From NCBI GenBank assembly GCA_019096195.1, contig JAGTXK010000169.1, forward strand, positions 1 to 64,000: a stretch of DNA of 64,000 nucleotides. Reading direction: 5' to 3'. The position numbers and the translations under genes were made by a program. Shown here piece after piece: positions 22,781 to 33,860 of the stretch. The DNA comes from Boletus sp. NGJ (taxonomy: Eukaryota > Basidiomycota > Agaricomycetes > Boletales > Boletaceae). The stretch's first letter is position 1. Each line of letters begins with the position of its first letter. The notes beneath the pieces were generated by a model. That model made no database searches. It was not told the DNA's origin and worked only from the letters and a program-made list of their open reading frames with translations.

Positions 22781-25700
22781 ATGCCAAAGAATCCCTCCAA
22801 ACAAAGGATTAACTCTGTGAGAGTTACTCATACCACATGGGTTACCAAAAATACTATAAGGGGGCCCAAGATGACTCTTGTCAGATTGGATGCTATCAAG
22901 GCTGCCACTTCCATGACTCCATCGCAATCAGTTCAATCTACCCCAAGCAAGCCTGGGCCACCCAGCTCTCAGTTTACCTTTGGTACTGACATGTATGTTT
23001 TTTGTACATTTGGAGTTATTAGTCTGGTGATATCTGGCCCAGGCAAAATGCAGCCGATATAGAATTAGATGAGATACATCCAATCTGATTACCTCTGAAA
23101 AATGTAACTGTCTGTTATTTTTGGTGAAGATGCTGATTCATATGGCCATAGATGTCAAATGATTATCTCTGGGACTGGATTTCTCACAAACAAGAATTTT
23201 TGCAAGCTTTGTTGGACATGGAAGCACCATCTCAATCCTGAGACTGTGGTACAGTACCTTCACCTTGCTGGATGATTTTATCCAGGATAATTTGGAGTGT
23301 GGAACCTTGGGAATGAACTATTATAGCAAGCTCCGAAGAATAACCTCCAATGTGTTTTCCCACATTATGCCTGTATGTTCCAGATTTGTTTCTTGCAAAT
23401 CACCTGCTCAGATAGGGCCAGAATCACTACCAAGAGTTGCTTCAGATCGCCAGGCAGTGGAGACTGCTCAAGCTGCCTAAGTGGAATGGCTTTGGCCACT
23501 AGTCCGGGGGCCCAACCAAGGGAGATCTTGCTCTTTTTTGCCCTGCCTGTCCACAATCTGGAATAAATTTAAAGTTGTCAGTAACTGAGCTCTCTGGGTT
23601 AGAACCTATGTGAAAGAGGAAGCCAAATGACCAAATCTGGCTCATGAATGGCCTTGGCTATATGATAACTCAGAAAGACTATGATGGGTATTTGAAGGAG
23701 ACACACCACCCCCTGAAGGTAATTGTACTGACCAGGAATTCCCTGTGACTGATCTCTGACTGAAGACCAGTGGTCAAGTTGCAACAATCACCAAGCCATG
23801 AACCAAGCGAATGCCAGCCAAGGTAAGTTGGACGCCACCAGGATTGGAGGTTCGGCATGTGCTTGGCATGAATGCTTTGTGCCACACTCAGTGGTTGACT
23901 TTCAGAAGAGGGGAGAGGTAACCAATTTCCTAGGAAGATTATACTGTCACTCAGAACCTCGCAGGCAGGTTAACATGGACTATTCATTTGTCAATGCTCT
24001 CTTCCACAACATGGACAATATTTCATGGGTCATAAGTTTCTATGATATTAATTGCTCTTACATGAAGAAGCTCCGAGCCTGACTAAGTAAGAACAGGTTC
24101 ATCTGGCTGCCATCAAATCTGGATATTGTACCTGGTATTGGAATGTGGCATATGCATGGCCATCAATCCTCATGTTTTGCTCAGTATACCCCCTTGTTTA
24201 TTTCTGACATGGGTTGGGTTAATGGTGAGATCATCAAGACATTGTGGTCCAATTTGAACATTGTGTCAGGATCTACATGTGGGATGTCCTCCCCCCATCG
24301 GCAGGAGCTGCTCAATTTCCAGATGAATGATTCCAATTTCATCAAAATGATCTGAATGTGTACATTCTTACATTGATGTGTTCCTTGGTGGATGCTTCCT
24401 ATGCCAGCTGGAAGTCTGGCCAGGAAGCTCAAGGCTGCTCAGAAATCCTCAGCATCAGCTCAGGAGACATTCTGTGACCTCAATGCAGGAGTTCCAGACA
24501 TTCAAAGACAACAGTGGCTGAGCCAGAAGTGGAAGGCCATGCAGAAACGACTCGGTGATCCATTGGCAATGGATATATTCGAGGTACAGCTAGAAAAAGG
24601 TATGTCAGAAGAGGAGATGCACTCACAGAGAACTCTTGTTTATACTTCCACAAGTATAGCACCCACCATAAAGGCCATAGAGATTGAAATGCTTGAGGCT
24701 GTCACAAAGACACCTGGCATGCACCACAGAGCAGCAACATGGCTCTCCAAGGGACTGAAACTCAAGGAGGTGCAGATCTCACTTTGAAGAGACATGAGAC
24801 GGATGGGATCAAGGGCTACTAATCTTCAATGGTTGGTGCTTACTTGGCAAGCTGATCGGCTAGCTACCGAACTTTCACATTTTTTCACTAAAGTGTCCAC
24901 CTTTATCTGCTATAAAGATGACAATGGAGTGCTATCTGATATATCGGACAGGAAGAGTAACGTCAGAGATGAAGAAGTGGCCGACAACCTCAGTGGTAAA
25001 TGACCTGATGAGGCAAAGCTGCCATTACCATCCAACTTGGGTCTGGATTAATGCATGGCCCTAGGGGCTGACCACCTTGTTCAATAGGAGCTGAAACTTC
25101 ATGCTGGCCAAGCAAATGATGCCTTGCATGAGATACGGCTGGTGTTGGCAGACAAGGTGGTGTTGTTCCACACCAAAGTTCAGCATGCTGCCAGTCATGC
25201 AACGACCACCTGGGCCTGGGGAAAAGTGAATTCTGTGGAAGCAGTCATCAGTTGGCATGTCGCCATATATCAGAGATGCAGATCTGCCATGGTACATCTT
25301 TTGGCAGATGATGACATGATGGCTAGATATGAGATGTTGAAGGATGAGGACTTTAAGGTTAGCACTGCGGTAACTGAGCCAAATGCCCACAATCAGAACT
25401 CAAACAAGCTGGCCTGGTTCTGATCAATGGATATACCAAGAGACATCAAGATGAATGACTGGATGTCTAAATGTATGTTCCACATCTAGCTAAATCTTCC
25501 CACCAATCTTATGGAATCCACAATTTACCGGGTACATTGGTTGCGTGCAAAAGCCACAATGGATATGTGGAAAGAGGAGAAAGAGCTGCTGATGGCAGAG
25601 CTTGAATGGACCATCAATTACTTCAATCACAAATCTCAGTGATGGAAAGAGCAGGTGGCCTGCAGTCAGAAAAATGATGACCAAGGAAAAACATGCTATG

Positions 25701-25787
25701 CTGCCTGCCAGCAGGCCATCTATGCACAGCTTCGGGAGCAGTGTCATGCAGATTGGGAAACCTGCTGAGCATCACAATGTGTAGAGA
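22781..25787 (+). pseudogene. KDZ (Kyakuja-Dileera-Zisupton) transposase, CxC2-associated type, decayed
   Basis: Diagnostic segments in order: LDDFIQDNLECGTLGMNYYS (23265 on), a DLALFCPACP-like stretch near 23540, ACAWHECFVPHSVVDFQK (near 23860), and the catalytic block SFYDINCSYMKKL near 24040, whose YDI Asp is a family signature. Next come MWHMHGHQSSCFAQY (24143 on), the second catalytic block GEIIKTLWSNLNI (near 24220), SSPHRQELLNFQMND (near 24290), and a C-terminal coiled segment with VHWLRAKATMDMWKEEKE (near 25530). Together these identify the RNase-H-fold transposase of KDZ elements. Several frameshifts and stops interrupt it. It lies mid-core with the TET/JBP-like gene 1.1 kb downstream. 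Confidence 0.85.
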
Positions 25788-25973
25788 TGTTTGATAGTAG
25801 CCCCATTACTTAAGCTGATGTCATATCATGACAAATATACACAGCCTATCCAAAAGTGTCCACAATTGTTGGTGAATCCAGGTTATTTCAGGCTCTGTGT
25901 GGGCTGCATACAAATAGCAACATACCTCCACACACTGAGATTCATTATTACCCCCCTTCCTTAATCCTCTGCC

Positions 25974-26720
25974 ATGGAGACATTTCCTGATGACACACCC
26001 ATTACCTCACTCCACATGATGCTTTGGTATCAGAAGTGCCGGATTGAAGTGGCCATGGCATGTCTTGCCCAACTTCCAGCAGAAAAATGGCTGGCAACTT
26101 GGTATGATAACTTGTCCATGGAGTCAGTATGTTTCCCACCTTACACATGACAAATGGGCATCCTGATCACATCACATTGCAGAATACTTTAAGCTTTTTC
26201 TTAGCCCTGTATGCACCCATGCAAACAGTGCCCCCACCGACCCCATCCTGCACCCAAATCATGAAAGTCAAAGCCAGCCCAGAAAATCTGAAATCAGACA
26301 TCATCTGCAGAATTCAAGATATACACATTGATGGCATCACTTGAACCCTAGAGCTCCTGCCAAACTGGCAGCCAACCACAGGTATGCCCACCTATGGATT
26401 CCAGCATTCATGGTGGGTGAATGACATACCCTCCTATTATGAGGAGGCCTTATAATTTTTTCTCTCTGAGTCATATGAGAGGGCAGATGCCTTCTTTCAG
26501 GTAAGTACATCAATGATGCCATCATCCTTGGCTCACATGTCACAAGGATTGTTGGCCAACAGATGAGTCTCCATTGGACAAGGCCCACAATGCTCAGCTG
26601 GACACACTGGAGGCCAGTATTTTGGCTGAGCTTCAGCAAAACATTATCGAGCTGGAGCAGACTGAGGCCACTATGATAGAGTCCTGGGTGGATATAGTTC
26701 AGCTGCAGAAATTATATTAG
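25974..26720 (+). pseudogene. KDZ-composite gene E: small conserved protein with C-terminal coiled coil (broken)
   Basis: ATG at 25974 begins METFPDDTPITSLHMML. The frame then runs through a Pro-rich stretch (PMQTVPPPTPSC, near 26220), ASPENLKSDIICRIQDIHI near 26290, and WVNDIPSYYEEAL near 26430. A GTAAGT intron donor follows near 26500. The last exon encodes the coiled-coil-like ASILAELQQNIIELEQTEA and ends with TAG at 26720. A few one-base frame changes interrupt it. No known domain was recognised. It lies between the transposase and the TET/JBP gene, so it may be an accessory factor of the element (inference). Confidence 0.45.
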
Positions 26721-26821
26721 AAGCATAGGTAACATGTGCTCAGCTGGTTATCAAAGGAAACATATTGCTATTTAAATATTTACCCTTTGTGACCAAATCT
26801 TTAAAGCCTATTTGCCGTTCA

Positions 26822-27829
26822 TTATCCTCCCCATGTTGAATATTGCATGTAATTACAGTAGGAAAGATCCATATATTCATGGACACTGTCCCACATGTAA
26901 TAAGAGAGTACCACCCATTCCCCCTCTGCCTGACCAACCCCATGTTCTAACATTTGCCCTGAGAGTGTGATCACCATGCCTGGATCATACCAAACCCAAT
27001 ACATGATGGTCGGAATCACAAAATCAAGTCTGATGTAGCTGCTGATTGAAACAAGAAGGTCCAACCACTGAGGTCTACCATTTATGTCAATATGAAATGG
27101 ACTAGCTCGGTTTGCCATGACAGACACGACGCTGTAAACAGACGACCACAAAGAGAATACCTCCCTCAAGTCAGGGTCATCCTGCACAGCCGCCCACTTG
27201 CTGAGTCTGACCATCACCTCCAGACCCATCTCATACATTTTGGAATGCATGATGGCAACCAATGCTGCTAGGAGGGCAGCATGTTCTTGCATGGCAACTA
27301 ACCACTTCCAGGTTCCATTTTTGCCCCAGCTAGCCTTCAGCAGTGTGGAGACCTTCAGTGGCCCATTTGTCTCCTATTGGCCGAAATCCGGTCAATGAAG
27401 GAGGGAGAGAAAAAAGCTACCAACATTTCTACCCTGTTGAAACCATGCCAGAGACAGGTTGAGAGCCCCCTGCAGCATTACCCTGGGGTGAAAGTTTGCT
27501 GAGGAGGTTTGCCATGCCTGAGAAGAGCTCTCTGTCACACTGTGTGAAAGTGGCTGTGACAAAAGTGGCAGCTGTTCCCAGATATATTGCTGGTTTGAAC
27601 TGGAAGTCAAAATGGTGGAGGACTTTGTGACAGACTGACTCACTTGATTAGGCTCACTTCTTGCCCAAGATAAATACCAAAGTAAGATGTAGCCTGAACG
27701 ATCAGTGATAATGGCAAGTTCAGTGAGTTCCCTATAACCCTGAATATCTGCATCAGATGGTTCTGTTAATTTGCCCCTCCGCTTTGTCCGTTCACCAAGC
27801 TGAATGATGTCAATATCACTGATTGTCAC
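26822..27829 (-). pseudogene. TET/JBP-family 2-oxoglutarate Fe(II) dioxygenase (predicted 5mC oxidase), probably inactive
   Basis: The core exon (27292-26822, 156 codons, open) shows the double-stranded beta-helix signatures of fungal TET/JBP enzymes. These are MANRASPFHIDINGRPQW with the Fe-binding HxD (about 27094-27086), YDPGMVITLSG, the distal His in LEHGV (26944), and the closing YYMWDSVHEY. An upstream part (27829-27392) has the typical LTELAIITDRSGYILLWYL entry. The family oxidises 5-methylcytosine or thymine in DNA and is amplified with KDZ transposons in mushrooms. The residue I align with the 2-oxoglutarate-binding Arg (TET2 R1896 position) is Trp here (TGG, 26917-26915), as is the Arg of the usual YYMRD. 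Both fit CGG-to-TGG CpG decay. Frame changes upstream also suggest a pseudogene. Confidence 0.75.
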
Positions 27830-28689
27830 TGGGTGGGCATTAGTGGAGAATTATCAAACTGGCAAGAGCATACCCTTGTTCTGGTATGCCCTTACAATGA
27901 TACCAATGATCTGGTCTGCCTCACAAACAGTCTGCCTCAGAATTTGTGGGTGGGGTACACATTTCTGCAAAATGTCCGGAGTGGTCTGCAAGGCTACCTG
28001 AAATCTGGAAACCATATAGTTGGCTAATTTATCAGTGTAGGATATGGCCCAATCATCAGGAATTTCAGAGGAGTTCATGGAGGAGACAAAAGAAGATCTG
28101 TGGAAGTTGGACAAAGCATGATTTATGGCAGATATAGGTCAACATGTTCCCATGGAAACTGATGTTTCAAATCTTAATCTGGGTATGGGCCCATGCGAGC
28201 AGTCCGACCTGTGTTCATCCTAGCTAGAACAAATGCATTGGCTGCTGGATCCTTCTAAAATAGATATATACAGGGAACATCAGGATGGGCCTGTGAATAA
28301 CATGGCATCTGAAACTGAAGTCACTTTTACATTGCCTGCTTGGCGCCCATGATGTATGCCAGATGTGTGATGGGTAACCCTTGCAGGTGGACCACTCAAG
28401 CATAATTCCTGATGCACATGAATGGTACACAAGGTCACAAACCCCAGCCAGGCCTATCATTGCACTAGGTGTGTTAACAAAGGTCTGTAATATAACCTTG
28501 TTGGTCTCCTTGCCTTGAGATTAGTCACATTCACACTGCTCAATCCAAGCGTATGCTTTGTGCCAAATGATACTCATCCAGTGCAGTCACCTTATTTGCA
28601 TCCGCATTCAGCACCACCCACCCTGCCTGGTGCTCCCATACCCAGCAGCATTCAGTCAAACCTGCCCTGCTCAGTCCCCTGATATACTA
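27830..28689. other. Region between the TET/JBP gene and the right array
   Basis: Short overlapping frames on both strands (for example 27854-28114 minus, 86 codons). They may be 5' exons or promoter of the oxygenase gene, but nothing was recognised. The sequence is CpG-poor. Confidence 0.35.
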
Positions 28690-29470
28690 TAAGGTTGGCG
28701 ATGCCTACTCTGCCCAGTGCCCCTGTACCCATCAGCACTCAGCCCCACCCTTCCTGCTCGGTCCCCCCATATTTAGCGAGGTCAGGTATACACACCCTGC
28801 TCAGTCCACCCATATCCACTGAAGTCAGGTATATCCACCCTGCTTGGTCCCCCTGTATACATCGAGGTCAGATATACCCACCCTGCCTGGTGCCCCCATA
28901 TCCATCAGCAGTCAGCCCTACCCACCCTACTTCGGTCCCCCCATATACATCAAGGTCAGGTATACCCACCCTACACAGTCCCCCTGTATCATTTGATTAT
29001 CAATCACACCCTCCCTTCCCAGTGCCCCCATATCCATCGGCAGTCAGCCCCACCCGCCCTACACAGTCCCCTCATATCATTTGGTTGTCAGTCACACTCT
29101 TCCTGCCTGGTGCCTCTATATCCATTGGCACTCAGCTCCACCCACCCTGCTCAGTCCCCTCATATACATTGAGGTCATGTATACCCACCCTACACAGTCC
29201 CCCTGTATCATTTGATTATCAATCACACCCTCCCTTCCCAGTGCCCCCATATCCATCGGCAGTCAGCCCCACCCGCCCTACACAGTCCCCTCATATCATT
29301 TGGTTGTCAGTCACACTCTCCCTGCCCGGTGCCCCTATATCCATTGGCACTCAGCCCCACCCACCCTGCTCAGTCCCCTCATATACATTGAGGTCATGTA
29401 TACCCACCCTACACAGTCCCCCCATATTATTCAGTTGTTGATCACATCCACCCTGCTCGGTCTCCACATA
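28690..29470 (+). repeat. Right minisatellite array, proximal part
   Basis: Tandem units of about 44 bp with a CCCACCCTGCTCAGTCCCC-like core. There is also a clear higher-order period of 219 bp (five units): the block starting at 28962 is repeated almost exactly from 29181. It is the inverted counterpart of 10600-12960. The array continues after the Tc1 nest at 32573. The 248-codon open frame across it is a by-product. Confidence 0.88.
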
Positions 29471-30513
29471 CAGTGATCTCCAAAACTGTTGCAATGTTTA
29501 ACCCTGATGTGGTGCACACTGCGTGCACCACAAACACCCGTGGGAATTACACTTTGCTTTGGTGGGAACGAACAAAGTACACACTCTTGGCTACAATCCG
29601 GCCTCTGGATCATGTGATTTGGATTAGAGGCTGTGGAGTTATGTCCATTTCAAAACAGCAATACCATTGCAACAGTTTTGCATCTCTTAATATGAAGTGG
29701 GTATTAGTACTTGGTATAGCCTCCTTTTGCCTTGAGCACTGCCTCAACCCTCCTAGGCATGCTTTCAATTAACGTCTGACACTCCTCAAGTGGTATCCCC
29801 TCCCATTCCACCTGAACTCTCTCCCATAACTCATGAATTCCACTAGAAGGTTGTTCTTGATCTGCTAGCCTTCTTTTGAGGTGACCCCAGAGATGTTCAA
29901 TGGGGTTGAGGTCAGGAGACTGTGCTGGCCATATCATAGTCCCAAACTCCTGCTCTCCAAGCCATTCTTTCGCCTTTTTGCAAGTATGCTTGGGGTCATT
30001 GTCTTGCTGAAAGATCATGTTAGGAGGATCTAGACCATAATACTGCAGAGTATTCAGCAGCTCATCCTTCAAAATCTGAAGGTAAAGGTCTCCATCCATC
30101 CTACCATCAATCTTGGTAGCATAGCCAACTCCCTGCCAAGTCATACACCCCCACATCATAAGAGAACCTCCTCCAAACTTCAAGGTCCCTTCAACCAATC
30201 TATCATTAAGCCCTTCACCTGCTTTTTTCCAACCCACTTTCGCCCAGCTGACCCTAGGTGATTGATTTTAGTCTCATCAGACCATACTACCTTCTTCCAG
30301 TCCTCTATGGTCCAATCCTTATGAGCATAGGCAAAGTCCAAGCAAGCCTTGCGATGCCTAGCTGATAGAAGGGGGTGTTTAGACTTTACCACAGCCTTCA
30401 TACCAGTTTTTCTCAAGTGCCGATGTACTGTGGAGGTAGAGAGGGGTTGGTTGACCACATTGGTGAGAGCCTTGGTCACCTGGACAGCATTTTCTGCCTT
30501 TCCAGATGAAATA

Positions 30514-32112
30514 CAGTGGCTCAAAAAAGTGTCCCAATGTTTGGCTATTTTGCAAAGACTTGACATTTGCAAAAGAACCAAAGGGTATTAGCCCTAGCCC
30601 TTGCTAAGCCATTGATAGCCCTAATCCTTGCCCTGAAGATGAGCCCTTAGCCATATAATTTGGTTGTCATGGCACTGAGATATAGCCATATTAAAGTGAT
30701 ATGTCATTGGGACACTTTTTTGAGCAACATTTCTATTCTTCAATTTAGTACTTTGTATGCCCTCCCTTTGCTTTTATCACTGCCTCTAGTCCTCTAGGCA
30801 TACTCTCTATCAATCCTTGACACTCCTCAACCTCTATCTTCCCCAACTCCACTTCAATTCTCTCCCAAAGCTCCCATACTCCTTTTGGTGGTGTTGTATA
30901 GCTATTGAGTTTTTTTTTGAGGATTTGCCAGAGATGTTCAATGGGATTAAGGTCTGGAGATTGTGCTGGCCAGTCAAGAAGCTTGATCTCTTGAGATTCC
31001 AGCCACTCCTTGGCTCTTTTAGAGGTGTGCTTGGGGTCATTATCTTGTTGAAAGATAATGCTCTCTTCAGGAATTCCAGATTTTTCCATGGAAGGAAGCA
31101 GATTATCCTCCAAAATGGGGACATACTGCTCAGCATTCATCCTCCCTTCAACCTCTGCAAGAATCCCCACTCCACTCCAACTCATGCATCCCCAAACCAT
31201 CAAGGAACCTCCTCCAAACTTTACTGTTCCCTGAACTTCCTTGTCTTGCAAAGACTTTCCTGCCAATTTCCATACATACTTCCTTCCATCTGACCCAATC
31301 CTGTTGATCTTGGTTTCATCTGACCATATAACCCTAGTCCAGTCCTCCACAGCCCAATGTTGGTGCTTGAGAGCAAAGGCTAGCCTATGTTGCCTATGCT
31401 TCACAGACAAGAGTGGCTTCTTTTTCTTGACTACAGCCTTGAGAGATGCAGACTTGAGAACATTCCTAACAGTTTGAGCAGAGACAGGAGAAGAGAGAGC
31501 AGAATTGATGAGATGGGTAGCCTGGACAGCATTTTCAACTTTGCCAGAGGTAATACTAGAGACAATTCTCCTTTTATCAGTAGGAGAAAGTTTAGAAGGA
31601 CATCCTAATTTGATGTTTTCCTTGCCTGGGTGGATCTCCTTGATAACCCTGGCCACAGTAGACTTCCCCAGACCAGTTTGGAATGATATTTGCCTAGTAG
31701 AAAGGCCAGATTCAGAGAGAGAAAGAATATTGGCTCTAGCAGAGGAGGGAGTGGATTTCATAATGAAGTAGGGTTGGCTGAATGGTATCTCTGCTCTTTA
31801 TACCATTTGGAGTTATGTAAGTGACATAATCAGACAGGGTTGAAGCACAGCATCCATCAGAACCTTATGTTGTTTACTAAATGATAGTTGATAATATCAG
31901 GGTCAAATAAGTGTCCCAATGACATATTCTTTTAATATGGCTATAACTCAGTACCATGACAACCAACTCACATGACTAAGGGCTCATCTTCAGGGCAAGG
32001 ATTAGGGCTATCAATGGCCCAGCAAGGATTAGAGCTAATGCCTTTTGGTTCTTTTGCAAATGTCAAGTCTTTGCAAAATAGTCAAACATTGGGACACTTT
32101 TTTGAGCCACTG
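30514..32112 (-). mobile_element. Inner Tc1/mariner element, complete and apparently intact
   Basis: 1,599 bp with terminal inverted repeats beginning CAGTGGCTCAAAAAAGTGTC, flanked by the TA duplication (30512-30513 and 32113-32114). A second copy of the GTGTCCCAAT word lies about 200 bp in from each end (30710-30720; 31910-31920), a typical double transposase-site layout. The transposase is full length. The same family is at 1-6883. Confidence 0.95.
30745..31761 (-). CDS. Tc1/mariner transposase, intact (338 aa)
   Basis: A single uninterrupted frame from MKSTPSSARANIL to GGHTKY. An N-terminal pair of helix-turn-helix motifs (LSESGLSTRQISFQTGLGKS and the region after PSKLSPTDKRR) should bind the terminal repeats. 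The catalytic DD34E triad is in WSDETKIN, FQQDNDPKH and PIEHLW. Full length for the family is about 340 residues. No stops or frameshifts are visible, so the enzyme could be active. It acts by cut-and-paste into TA sites. It is the only intact transposase in the window and also the innermost insertion, which fits a recent arrival. Confidence 0.93.
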   Translation of the reverse strand: MKSTPSSARANILSLSESGLSTRQISFQTGLGKSTVARVIKEIHPGKENIKLGCPSKLSPTDKRRIVSSITSGKVENAVQATHLINSALSSPVSAQTVRNVLKSASLKAVVKKKKPLLSVKHRQHRLAFALKHQHWAVEDWTRVIWSDETKINRIGSDGRKYVWKLAGKSLQDKEVQGTVKFGGGSLMVWGCMSWSGVGILAEVEGRMNAEQYVPILEDNLLPSMEKSGIPEESIIFQQDNDPKHTSKRAKEWLESQEIKLLDWPAQSPDLNPIEHLWQILKKKLNSYTTPPKGVWELWERIEVELGKIEVEECQGLIESMPRGLEAVIKAKGGHTKY

Positions 32113-32572
32113 TAAGACAAATGGCATGACGAAAATTAATAGGAGAAAGCTTAGATGGGCAACCTCCAGCAGACTTCTGAAGCTCAGAACGCTCTTTGGA
32201 GCAGAGCCTGGATATGGTAGAAGCATGGAGACCAGTGGTGGCAGCAATAGAATGAGCTGACTGGCCAGCATCAAGCATAGAGAGAATGGTGTTTTTCTGA
32301 GTAGAAGAGATGGATCTCATGATGATGTGGTTGGAAATAAAGAAGTGTGTGAACTATTTCAAACTCAGACATAATATTTGTATGTGTATCTTTGTTTGTA
32401 TAACCAAACATTGCCACTTATGATGATATTTCAACAAGATTGCACATTCTCTACTAAAAGATGCAAAACTGTTGCAATGGTATTGCTGTTTTGAAATAGA
32501 CATAATTCCACAGCCTCTGATCCAAATCACATGATCCAGAGGCCAGATTGTAGCCAAGAGTGTGTACTTTGT

Positions 32573-33860
32573 CCCTGCATCCATCAGCACTCAGCCCCAC
32601 CCACCCTGCTCAGTCCCCTTGTATACATTGAGGTCACATATACCCACTCCTACACAGTCCCACCATATTATTCAGTTGTCGATTGCACCCACCCTGCTTG
32701 GTCCCCACATATCCACTGAGGTCAGGTATACTCACCCTGCCCGGTGACCCCTGTATCCATCAGCACTCAGCCCCACCCACCCTGCTCAGTCCCCTCATAT
32801 ACATCAAGGTCATGTATACCCACCCTACACAGCCCCCCTGTATTATTTGGTTGTCGATCACACCCACCCTGCTTGGTCCCCATGTATCCACTGAGGTCAG
32901 GTATACTCACCCTGCCTAGTGCCCCTGCATTCATCAGCACTCAGCCCCACCCTCCCTGCTCGATCCCCCTGTATCCAGCAAGGTCAGGTATATCCACCCT
33001 ATACAGTCCCCTCATATCATTCGGTTGCTGGTCACACTCTCCCTGCCCGGTGCCCCGTATCCTCAGCATCAGCCCCCCACCCTGCTCAGTCCCCCCACAG
33101 ACATCGAGGTCAGGCATACCTACCATTCCTGACACCACGCATACGTTGTCATCAGTAACACCCACCCTACCCAGTGCCCCATATAAATCAGTTGTCAGAC
33201 ATATCCACCCTGCCCAGTGCCCTTGTTTCCCATTGGTGGTGAACTGCACTCACCCTGTCTGGCCCCTACGTATGCATGCACACCCAGTCAAACCAGCCCA
33301 ATTGGGCCCCCATATACATCACTGTCAGTCACACTCACCCCACTCTGGAGCCCTTCCGTTTCTATCAACACCTCATTCATTCACCATGTCCAGGCCCTTC
33401 CGTATTCTATGCATGCCCATCTCAGCCGGGCCCGACCATGTCTTACCAGCCTCATATATCTCGGGCCCACCACAGGGTCATCTGTACACATTGGGCCTTT
33501 TGCAAGCAGGCTCTCCGTATGCTATGGGGGATTGTGACTACATTATGTGCTACCCTGCTCGGTCTCGTCATATCCATCAAGGTCAGTGACACTCACACCA
33601 CTCAGTGTGGGCATATATATTGGCACTTGGTCACCTCCGCCCTACTTGGTCCCACCATATACATCGAGGTCAGTCACCCTCATACTGCTCAGTGTGGTCG
33701 TATACATCGGCCCTTGGTCACTCCCAACCTGCCTGGTCTCATCATATACATCAAGGTCAGCCATGCTCACACTGCTCAGTCCTGTCGTATATATCAGCAC
33801 TTGATCACCCCCACTCTGCTCAGTCCCATCATATGCATTGACCTCAATCTTACTCACCCC
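32573..33860 (+). repeat. Right minisatellite array, distal part
   Basis: Continuation of the array interrupted by the Tc1 nest. From 32573 to 33540 it mirrors, in inverted orientation and the same variant order, 12960 down to 10570. From 33545 to 33860 the units change to a related set with (A/G)TATACATCAAGGTCAG words. The open frames of 281 and 259 codons here are repeat by-products. Confidence 0.85.

Larger units (their letters stand above)
29704..32320 (-). pseudogene. Outer Tc1 transposase (DD34E), split and frameshifted
   Basis: N-terminal piece at 32320-32115 (MRSISSTQKNTILSMLDAG, helix-turn-helix, then CPSKLSPINFRHA). It resumes after the inner element at 30511 (SSGKAENAVQVTKAL) and runs to 29704. 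WSDETKIN, FQQDNDPKH and SPDLNPIEHLW provide D, D and E, with 34 residues between the last two. A frame change near 30225 separates the 5' and 3' halves, and the inner element splits the N-terminal domain. It is therefore inactive. Confidence 0.9.
29471..32572 (-). mobile_element. Outer Tc1/mariner element, hosts an inner Tc1 element; right end truncated
   Basis: The left end CAGTGATCTCC (29471) follows TA inside the minisatellite. The left terminal repeat is about 215 bp and contains a perfect hairpin (TGTGGTGCAC-ACTGC-GTGCACCACA). The right end matches the left one but stops at ...GTACTTTGT (32572), so roughly the last 90 bp are missing and array sequence follows directly. Inside, an inner element inserted at TA (30514-32112). 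It is the same family as 13440-15053. Confidence 0.88.

Noticed and set aside
28962-29430. CRISPR-like array
   Set aside because: Repeats are contiguous diverged minisatellite units without unique spacers, in a eukaryotic genome.
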